DNA from: Mycobacterium sp. MS1601 | GTDB lineage: Bacteria > Actinomycetota > Actinomycetes > Mycobacteriales > Mycobacteriaceae | Length of the DNA: 64,000 nucleotides | Assembly: GCF_001984215.1 (NCBI RefSeq) | Contig: NZ_CP019420.1 | Coordinates: 3,286,001-3,350,000 of the forward strand | Direction: 5' to 3' | Shown: positions 33,942 through 40,389 of the stretch, in pieces | Position numbering within the stretch: position 1 is the first letter of the stretch | Layout: every line of letters starts with the position of its first letter | Notes under the pieces: model-generated | The model's database searches: none | What the model was told of the DNA's origin: nothing | Seen by the model: the letters and a program-made list of their open reading frames with translations, nothing else | Position numbers and translations under genes: made by a program

Positions 33942-35504
33942 ATGAGCACGAGTGACCAGGTGCGCGCCATCCTGAACGGAACCATCCGCGCCTACCAGGG
34001 CGAGCCTGCCTACCACCAGCGTCCGGACGTGTTCAACGAACTGGACCGAATCGGCCGCCGGCTCAACCAGCCGATCCGGATCGCGCTGGCCGGCACCCTC
34101 AAGGCGGGGAAGTCGACGCTGGTCAACGCGTTGGTGGGGGAGACCATCGCGCCCACCGACGCCACCGAGGCCACCAGGATCGTCACCTGGTTCCGGCACG
34201 GCCCTACCCCTAAGGTGACCGCCAACCACGTCGGCGGACGCCGCACCAATGTGCCCATCACTCGCGACCCCGATGTGGGCGGCTTGACCTTCGACCTGGG
34301 TCGGCTGGACCCCGCCGAGGTCGCGGACTTGGACGTGGAGTGGCCGGCCGCCGAACTGATCGACGCGTCGATCATCGACACCCCCGGCACGTCGTCGCTG
34401 TCACGGGACGTCTCCGAACGCACACTGCGGCTGTTGGTACCCGACGACGGGGTGCCCCGAGTGGATGCGGTGGTGTTCCTGCTGCGCACCCTCAACGCCG
34501 CGGACATCGCGCTGCTCAAGCAGATCGGCGAACTGGTGGGCGGATCGTCGGGGGCGCTCGGAGTCATCGGTGTGGCCTCCCGCGCCGACGAGATCGGCGC
34601 AGGCCGGTTGGACGCCATGTTGTCGGCCAAGGATGTCGCCACGCGCTTCACCACCGAGATGGACAAAACCGGGATCTGTCAGGCCGTCGTGCCCGTGTCG
34701 GGGCTGCTGGCGCTGACCGCGCGCACCCTTCGCCAGAGCGAGTTCGTGGCGCTGGAAAAGCTGGCCGGGGTTGATGCAGCAGAGCTCAACAAGGCGATGC
34801 TGTCGGTGGACCGCTTCGTCCGTGAGGACAGCACCCTGCCGGTCGACGCCCATATCCGGGCCCAGTTGCTGGACCGGTTCGGCATGTTCGGGATCAGGAT
34901 CTCGATCGCCGTGCTGCGTGCCGGTGTCACCGACTCCGCGGCGCTGGCCGATCAACTGTTGGAGCGCAGCGGGCTGGTGGCCTTGCGCGACGTGATCGAT
35001 CAGCAGTTCGCCCAGCGTTCCGAACTGCTGAAAGCGCATACGGCACTGCTGTCGCTGCGGCGGTTCGTCGAGGTCAATCCGATCCGGGCGACGCCGTACA
35101 TCGTCGCCGACATCGACCCGCTGCTGGCCGACACCCATGCCTTCGAGGAACTGCGGCTGCTGTCAGCGCTGCGGTCGCGGAAAACCACGCTCAACGAGGA
35201 GGAGATGGCCTCGCTGCGCAGGATCATCGGCGGCTCGGGAACGGATGCGATGAGCCGGTTGGGGCTACGACCGGAGGAATCTCACGACGGTCCGCGGGCG
35301 GCCTTCGCGGCGGCGCAACGCTGGCGCCGCCGCGGCGAGCATCCGCTCAACGATCCGTTCACTGCCAGGGCGTGCCGGGCCGCCGTGCGCTCGGCTGAGG
35401 CGATGGTGGCGCAGTTCGGCCTGAGTCCGAGGCTGGCGTGGGGGCACCCCGAGCCAGGTGAAGGAGCTCAGGCCAAGAGACCCGGACAGGCCGGCCGGGC
35501 TTAA
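33942..35504 (+). CDS. iniC: IniC, dynamin-like GTPase
   Basis: 520 residues from ATG 33942. GTPase motifs: ALAGTLKAGKSTLVNAL (G1), SIIDTPGTSSLS (G3), VASRADE (G4-like). It is shorter than IniA and lacks its hydrophobic paddle, as in M. tuberculosis Rv0343. Thought to work with IniA in wall-stress survival. The final 146 bases overlap an opposite-strand gene. The last 20 residues (basic, Gly/Ala-rich) may be lineage-specific. Confidence 0.92.
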   Translation: MSTSDQVRAILNGTIRAYQGEPAYHQRPDVFNELDRIGRRLNQPIRIALAGTLKAGKSTLVNALVGETIAPTDATEATRIVTWFRHGPTPKVTANHVGGRRTNVPITRDPDVGGLTFDLGRLDPAEVADLDVEWPAAELIDASIIDTPGTSSLSRDVSERTLRLLVPDDGVPRVDAVVFLLRTLNAADIALLKQIGELVGGSSGALGVIGVASRADEIGAGRLDAMLSAKDVATRFTTEMDKTGICQAVVPVSGLLALTARTLRQSEFVALEKLAGVDAAELNKAMLSVDRFVREDSTLPVDAHIRAQLLDRFGMFGIRISIAVLRAGVTDSAALADQLLERSGLVALRDVIDQQFAQRSELLKAHTALLSLRRFVEVNPIRATPYIVADIDPLLADTHAFEELRLLSALRSRKTTLNEEEMASLRRIIGGSGTDAMSRLGLRPEESHDGPRAAFAAAQRWRRRGEHPLNDPFTARACRAAVRSAEAMVAQFGLSPRLAWGHPEPGEGAQAKRPGQAGRA

Positions 35505-36099
35505 GCGCCGTCTTCGGGGCCGGCTCGATCGGCGGCGGCTGGGTGACCGTTTCGGTCTGCGTCTCGGTCTCGGTCTGGGTGACTGTGCTGGGCGGGACCG
35601 TGGTGGTGGTTGTCGTGGTGGTGGGCGTCGTCGTTGTCGTGGTGGTTGTCGTCGTCGGGGTCGGCGTCGTGGTGGTCGTCGGTGCAGTGGTCTCGGTGGT
35701 GGACGGCGGAATGGTGACCGTCTCCGTCTGCCCCGGAACGGGTGCCACCGGTTGTGTGGTCGCCTCCTCGCTGGTGGAGGTCGTGGAGGTGGTCGACGTG
35801 TCGGTGGTGCTGGAGGAATCGCCCGTCAGCCCGGTGACCAGGTAGATGATGCCGGCGAGCACGATGACCGCGACCGCGCCCAGGCCCACCAACACCGGAG
35901 GCTTCTTGAACCATGGTGTGGGTTCCGGCGCCTGCTCGTAGCCGGTGGGGTAGCCGTAGTCGGTCTGGTTGTACTCCGGGCCCTGGTACTCGCTGTATGC
36001 CTGACCACCGGTGCCCCCGGTTCCGCTGTCACCGGTGTAGTTGGCGTACTGCGTCGGGTCCTGATCGGAGTACTCGTTCGGATCGTCGTTACGCGCCAC
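35359..36099 (-). CDS. Single-pass Thr-rich membrane protein overlapping the iniC end
   Basis: 246 residues from GTG 36099. Tyr/Gly/Asp-rich cytosolic start, TPWFKKPPVL juxtamembrane motif, one helix (about 88-110), then an outer tail with long Thr runs and TETETQTETVTQ. The final 60 residues, from PGRPVRV on, are read antisense to iniC and look unlike the rest (Arg/Pro/Ser-rich), suggesting that an original stop was lost or that the frame runs on by chance. Same layout as the genes at 27519, 33435 and 36117. Function unknown. Confidence 0.65.
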   Translation of the reverse strand: MARNDDPNEYSDQDPTQYANYTGDSGTGGTGGQAYSEYQGPEYNQTDYGYPTGYEQAPEPTPWFKKPPVLVGLGAVAVIVLAGIIYLVTGLTGDSSSTTDTSTTSTTSTSEEATTQPVAPVPGQTETVTIPPSTTETTAPTTTTTPTPTTTTTTTTTTPTTTTTTTTVPPSTVTQTETETQTETVTQPPPIEPAPKTALKPGRPVRVSWPELLHLARGAPTPASDSGRTAPPSPQPSARRPGTPWQ

Positions 36100-36116
36100 G
36101 AGCCGATAGTAACTAG

Positions 36117-37037
36117 CTAACGCTCCCAGTTCGGGTTGCGGCCCGCGGTCGGGAAATTCTGCGTCGGGCGGTTGTTGCGCGTGCTACTGCCTTGGCCGCC
36201 GGGTTCCGGCGCCTGACGAGTCCATGTGCTGCGCGGCCGCTGGGTGTACTGCGGCACATACGTGTTGCGGTTCTCGGCCGACGGCGGCGGTGGAGGAGGG
36301 GGTGGTGGAGGCGGCGGGGGTGGCGGAGGTGCGCTGGTGGGAGCCAGGCGCGGTGTCGTGCTCGACGCCGGCGGGGTCGACTCCGCGGTGGGAGCCTCGG
36401 AGCTGGGGGCGGGGGCCACGGCTTCGTCCGGTTCGTCGCCGCCGCCACCGGCCAGGAGCAGGGAGCCGGCGACCACCAGGGCGATCACGGCCGCGCCGAT
36501 GGCGACCAGCGCCAATTTTGCCGACGAGCTGCGATACCAGGCTTCCTCGGGGCGGTAGGCATTCGGGCCGAAGGGGTCGTAGTCGTCGTACGGGGGCGGT
36601 GCGACGAACGGCATCCGCATTTTCGGGTCGGTGTCCGCGTCGTCCTGGCCGGAATACCGCGTGGGTTCGGGGTCGGGCCAAGTGACGTCCGCAGGCGCCG
36701 ATGTGGTGCCGGTGAAGAAGCTGGACGTGGTTTCCGGCTTTGGCTGTGGCGGTGGAGTCGGTTCCGGTTCCGGTTCCGGCTCGGGTTCCGGTTCCGGTTC
36801 GGGTTTGGGTTTGGGTTGCGGAAGTGGTGCGTCGGGAACCGCCGGCGCCGAGCCTCCGAAGAATCCTGCGCTGTCATCACCGCGATCGGAGCTGAAGAAT
36901 CCGTGTTGCCCCTGCTCGGCGGGACGATCGGGCAACTCGCTGCGCCGCGGCGGCGGAGCGCTCTCGGGTGCCGCCTCTTCGGTGTCAGCGCGCCCACCGA
37001 AGAACCCGGCCCCCGGCTCGGGTTCGTGTGTAGCCAC
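36117..37037 (-). CDS. Single-pass membrane protein with FF repeats and Pro-rich tracts
   Basis: 306 residues from GTG 37037. The cytosolic part holds four [GS]FF[GST][GS] motifs (residues 11-15, 46-50, 58-62, 106-110), a run of alternating Pro-Glu (about 79-93) and a PFVAPPPYDDYDPFGPNAY box. Then EEAWYRSSS, one helix (174-195) and an outer part with a run of 16 or so prolines and a basic end. It lies 17 bases before the gene at 35359, likely one operon. Function unknown; the FF motifs may be docking sites. Confidence 0.7.
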   Translation of the reverse strand: MATHEPEPGAGFFGGRADTEEAAPESAPPPRRSELPDRPAEQGQHGFFSSDRGDDSAGFFGGSAPAVPDAPLPQPKPKPEPEPEPEPEPEPEPTPPPQPKPETTSSFFTGTTSAPADVTWPDPEPTRYSGQDDADTDPKMRMPFVAPPPYDDYDPFGPNAYRPEEAWYRSSSAKLALVAIGAAVIALVVAGSLLLAGGGGDEPDEAVAPAPSSEAPTAESTPPASSTTPRLAPTSAPPPPPPPPPPPPPPPPSAENRNTYVPQYTQRPRSTWTRQAPEPGGQGSSTRNNRPTQNFPTAGRNPNWER

Positions 37038-37142
37038 AGCTACCGAGCTTAACGGCCCCGCCAGCGCTGATGGAGCAGAAGTGCAGTTAGCTCCCCGGTG
37101 GCGGCCCTTCCTCGCCCTCGTTCCTCGGGCTCGTCGACCGCT

Positions 37143-38084
37143 TTAGGCGAACTGCCGGACCACACCGTCGGCGAACAACTCCAGGTGGTCGAGGTCGCTC
37201 ATGTCCAGCACCTGTGCGTACACCCGCTGCACACCGGCGTCCAGGAAGGGGCCCAGCTTGTCCACGATCTGCGCCGGGCTGCCGATCAGCGGGGTGTTGG
37301 TGTGCAGTTCGTCGACCTCGCGGCCGATGGCGTCCGCACGGCGGGCCACCTCGGCGTCGTCGCGGCCGGCACACACCACGAAGCACGCCGAATAGAGCAT
37401 CGACTCGGGAGCCCGGCCCGCGCCGGCGACCGCTTCCTTGACGCGGTCGAACTGGGTGGTGATCTCCTCCAGCGGGGAGAACGGCACGTTGAACTCGGCG
37501 GCGAACTTGGCAGCCAGACCCGGGGTGCGCTTCTTGCCCTTGCCGCCCACGATGATCGGCGGCCCCGACGGCTGCGCGGGCTTGGGCAGTGCAGGCGAAT
37601 CGGTGATGGAGTAGTAGTTGCCGTTGTAGTCGAAGGTGTCGCCGACCGGTGTACTCCACAGTCCGGTCAAAATGTCGAGCTGCTCCTCCAGGCGATCGAA
37701 GCGTTCACCCAGCGGCGGGAACGGGATGGCATAGGCCTGGTGTTCCTTATCGAACCATCCGGCTCCGAGTCCGAAATCGACACGGCCGCCGCTCATTTCG
37801 TCGACTTGGGCCACGGAGATGGCCAGCGGGCCGGGGTGGCGGAAGGTGGCGGAGGTGACCATGGTGCCCAGCCGGATGGTCGAGGTCTCACGGGCCAGGG
37901 CGCCCAGCGTGACCCAGGAGTCGGTGGGGCCGGGCAGGCCGTCACCGCTCATGGCGATGTAGTGGTCGGAGCGGAAGAAGGCGGAGTAACCGAGGGATTC
38001 GGCGGCCCGGGCTACGGCGAGTTGATCGGCGTACGAGGCGCCCTGCTGAGGTTCAACGAATACGCGAAAGTCCACTCGCGCCAC
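37143..38084 (-). CDS. LLM-class F420-dependent oxidoreductase
   Basis: 313 residues from GTG 38084 (GTG 38075 possible). Luciferase-like TIM barrel: DFRVFVEPQQG start, GYSAFFRSDHYIAM, IRLGTMVTSATFRHPGPLAISVAQVDEMSGGRVDFGLGAGW pattern (read in parts), and PPIIVGGKGKKRTPGLAAKFA. TIGR03560-like F420 enzymes have this layout. It would reduce or oxidise a cytosolic substrate with coenzyme F420; the substrate is unknown. It lies between the membrane-protein genes and lpqJ. Confidence 0.88.
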   Translation of the reverse strand: MARVDFRVFVEPQQGASYADQLAVARAAESLGYSAFFRSDHYIAMSGDGLPGPTDSWVTLGALARETSTIRLGTMVTSATFRHPGPLAISVAQVDEMSGGRVDFGLGAGWFDKEHQAYAIPFPPLGERFDRLEEQLDILTGLWSTPVGDTFDYNGNYYSITDSPALPKPAQPSGPPIIVGGKGKKRTPGLAAKFAAEFNVPFSPLEEITTQFDRVKEAVAGAGRAPESMLYSACFVVCAGRDDAEVARRADAIGREVDELHTNTPLIGSPAQIVDKLGPFLDAGVQRVYAQVLDMSDLDHLELFADGVVRQFA

Positions 38085-38098
38085 CTTAGGCTTTCCGT

Positions 38099-38656
38099 CT
38101 AGAAGGTCTCGACGCCCTGGACGGCGACGAACATCCCGTGGCCAGTGCTGTCATTGGTGAACCGGGTGCCGTCGCTGTCGGCGGCGATGGTCCAACCGGC
38201 GGCCTGATAGGTGCGGTAATCGATGGTCACGGTGGGGATGTTGCCCAGATTGCCCAGCACCCACTGAACGCTGCCGTCGGAGGAGATGCTCACGCCATTG
38301 GCGGGTGCGCCGTCCACCACGGGGGAGTTTTCGAACGCGGACTCGCAGCCGACGGTCTGGGCGTTGAGTTGGCAGCGCGTCTGGCCGGATTTGGTCTCGA
38401 TGTAGACGTAGCCCTGCTCGTTGGTGGGGAGTTGTTCAACCTGGGGCGGTGGGGCGGCTGTTGCCGTGGGCAAGGGCGCCGCGGTGGTGGTCGGAGTGGT
38501 GGTCGACGGCCGCGGTGTCTGGGATGTGGGTTCGACGTAGGTGCCGGCGCCGTCCGAGGTGGGCTCACCGTCCGTGGTCGACGAGCACCCGGCCAGCACC
38601 GACGCGGCCAGCGCACATGCGCTGACCAACGCCCATTTCTTCGGAATCGCCACCAT
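38099..38656 (-). CDS. lpqJ: Lipoprotein LpqJ
   Basis: 185 residues from ATG 38656. Lipobox ASVLAGC, so Cys23 is lipidated. A Thr/Pro-rich linker follows, then a compact C-terminal domain with two Cys (CQLNAQTVGC) and a GHGMF end, resembling small secreted mycobacterial folds. M. tuberculosis LpqJ (Rv0344c, 186 residues) also follows the ini genes in opposite orientation, so both length and synteny agree. Function unknown. Confidence 0.85.
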   Translation of the reverse strand: MVAIPKKWALVSACALAASVLAGCSSTTDGEPTSDGAGTYVEPTSQTPRPSTTTPTTTAAPLPTATAAPPPQVEQLPTNEQGYVYIETKSGQTRCQLNAQTVGCESAFENSPVVDGAPANGVSISSDGSVQWVLGNLGNIPTVTIDYRTYQAAGWTIAADSDGTRFTNDSTGHGMFVAVQGVETF

Positions 38657-38754
38657 GTCGAGCGTATGCCCGCTGTTACGGATGTTCAGCCTGTGACTCG
38701 GTTTCGATTCGCTAACGGGTCGGCATCGGGGAGCCCATAGCCTGCGGTGGATAC

Positions 38755-39078
38755 TCAGCGGACGTTGACGTAGACGGTCTTGACGTTGTCGGGGGCGAAT
38801 TGGTTGTCGGCGTTGGGGCTGTAGCCGCCTTCGCTGCGGTTGTTGGCGTTGGTGTGCTGGAAGGTCGGGCCTGCACCGACGGAGACGACGCTGGCATCGG
38901 CCAACGGGGTGTCCGACAGGCGGTTGACGATCACCTTGTAGCCCTGGTCTTGCAGGCTGGAGATGGTGTCTTGGGCGTTGCCGGCTCCGGTGGGGGCGGC
39001 CATCGCGGGGGCAGCCAATCCCAGGAACGTCGCGGTGGCGGCGGTGGCGATGGCGGTGGCGAATCCGAACTTGGTCAT
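38755..39078 (-). CDS. Small secreted protein
   Basis: 107 residues from ATG 39078, with AGAGAAG upstream. Signal peptide MTKFGFATAIATAATATFLG, cut after AAPAMA-AP. The mature 80 residues contain LQDQGYKVIVNRLSDTPLADASVVSVG, a segment I have seen in several small mycobacterial exported proteins, and an acidic-polar tail. No Cys. Function unknown. Confidence 0.8.
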   Translation of the reverse strand: MTKFGFATAIATAATATFLGLAAPAMAAPTGAGNAQDTISSLQDQGYKVIVNRLSDTPLADASVVSVGAGPTFQHTNANNRSEGGYSPNADNQFAPDNVKTVYVNVR

Positions 39079-39338
39079 GATCTCTGCTTCTCTCTGGGTG
39101 GTTCTTCTACGTGGTGTTCGGATCGGGGCGGGAGGGGTTTCTCGTTCCGGTCTGCCAGGCATAACCGCGCACGTCAGCACCCCATTTCCCGGTTGGCAGC
39201 CAATACACCAGGCTTGGCAGAAAGTGCTCGGTCAACGCGGAGTCGTCGATGTGGGAAGTCGCCGATCATGACAGTTTGGTCGGAAGGTGAAGTCCAACAA
39301 GCTGTCGGAATCCTTGAGCGGCTTGCCCCGATTTCCGG
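39079..39338. other. Non-coding stretch between secreted protein and hydrolase fragment
   Basis: No credible gene was seen here. It holds the promoter side of the 39078 gene and, from about 39180, sequence that seems to be debris at the left edge of the lpqJ-dnaK variable region. Confidence 0.5.
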
Positions 39339-39395
39339 GAGTTGTTCTACAAGGCTTGGGGCGCTGGGCAGCCCACTGTGTTCGGCCGTGGATGG
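39339..39395 (+). pseudogene. Haloperoxidase-type alpha/beta hydrolase, N-terminal scrap
   Basis: Nineteen codons read ELFYKAWGAGQPTVFGRGW, very close to the usual non-heme haloperoxidase start (ELFYKDWG.GQPVVFSHGW). The frame is not flanked by a start codon in context or by the rest of the fold, so this is a leftover of a deleted gene. The call rests on a short match. Confidence 0.4.
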
Positions 39396-39442
39396 CAGGC
39401 ATGCCATACGAGCCGGCGGCGTCGAAGCCGACATCCTGGCCT

Positions 39443-39954
39443 TCAGCTGGACAGTTCCGCCGCCAGAACGCGGTAGCCGGGCATCGGGCTGGCCCCGTCG
39501 GCGGTCAGGATCTGCACCCCCACGTGGTCGGCGCCCGCAGCCAGGTGCTCATGTACACGTGCCGCGACGTCCTCGACGGTGCCGTGCGGCGCCAGGTCGT
39601 CGATGAGACGGTCGCTGCCCTGGCCGTCGAGATCGGCGTCGGTGTAGCCGTACCGGCGCAGGTTGTTCGTGTAGTTGCTCAAGGTTTCGTGTAGTTGCTC
39701 AAGGTGAGGTAGGGGTTGGCGTCGTTGGTCCACATGTTCACGATCGCGGTCGCCACGATGATCGATTCGGTGGCTTCGAGGATTCTCTCGGCGAACGCCA
39801 GATCGGTGACGGATGCGGCGCCCAGGCCGAGCCACACCGTGGGATAGCCCAATTCCTCGGCCTCGGCGGCGAACTCGGTGCGTGCGGCGTCGCCGTAGCC
39901 GGGATGCAACCAAGCTCCGAACGTGCCGAGGCGGGATCGCAACGGTGTGGTCAT
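39443..39954 (-). pseudogene. LLM-class F420-dependent oxidoreductase, disrupted
   Basis: From ATG 39954 the frame gives the N-terminal strand of a TIGR03620-like F420 enzyme (GTFGAWLHPGYGD, EELGYPTVWLG, IIVATAIVNMWTNDA), jumps straight to the late segment NPYLTLSNYT, and stops at 39679. The true C-terminus (TLSNYTNNLRRYGYTDADL to 39443) continues in another frame. Two lesions explain this: loss of roughly 170 middle codons and a 20-bp tandem duplication shifting the frame. The start overlaps the SnoaL-like stop, so both were one operon. Confidence 0.8.
39666..39705. repeat. Perfect 20-bp tandem duplication
   Basis: Bases 39666-39685 and 39686-39705 are identical. Removing one copy restores the reading frame of the LLM oxidoreductase across LSNYTNNLRR. 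Confidence 0.95.
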
Positions 39955-40328
39955 GATGCCGCCGGCACGATGCGAAGATCGACGATACGGCCGTCGCGGA
40001 TGGTGAAGGCGTTGACCAGGTCGACCTCACCGCCGGGGAAGTCGCCCCGTAGATGCAGGGTCACCTCGTAGCGCTGAGTGCCTTCGGCGGCTCCGACCAC
40101 AGACCACCGTGTCAGCGTGGACGTGTAGTGGAATGTCGTGTCGACGTCTTCGCGCCAGCGGCGGATCTCGGTCATTCCGCGCCGCTGTACGCCCTCGTCG
40201 AGCACGGTGGCATCGTCGCTGAAGCACGCGACGGTGGCATCCACGTCACGCTTCTCGGAGGCCGTCAGGTATGCCGAAATCACGGCGGGCAGTGCCGATG
40301 GGGAGGCATTCGCGAGTGACCGGTCCAT
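39951..40328 (-). CDS. SnoaL/NTF2-like protein
   Basis: 125 residues from ATG 40328 (GTG 40334 possible). ISAYLTASEKRDVDATVACFSDDATVLDEG and the late FTIRDGRIVDLRIV strand are typical of the SnoaL/NTF2 fold used by small isomerases and hydrolases. Overlaps the start of the LLM pseudogene by four bases (ATGA). The active-site residues cannot be assigned. Confidence 0.82.
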   Translation of the reverse strand: MDRSLANASPSALPAVISAYLTASEKRDVDATVACFSDDATVLDEGVQRRGMTEIRRWREDVDTTFHYTSTLTRWSVVGAAEGTQRYEVTLHLRGDFPGGEVDLVNAFTIRDGRIVDLRIVPAAS

Positions 40329-40389
40329 GGGCACCGATCAAACCGTCGCAGAGCTCGCGACGAACCCGCAGAAAGTACCGGTGCTGCGC

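Noticed and set aside
35580..35700. Similar GTG/GTC tract, possible second repeat array
   Set aside because: Same explanation: Thr runs of the 35359 gene; resemblance to 27640-27800 is amino-acid composition, not an element copy.
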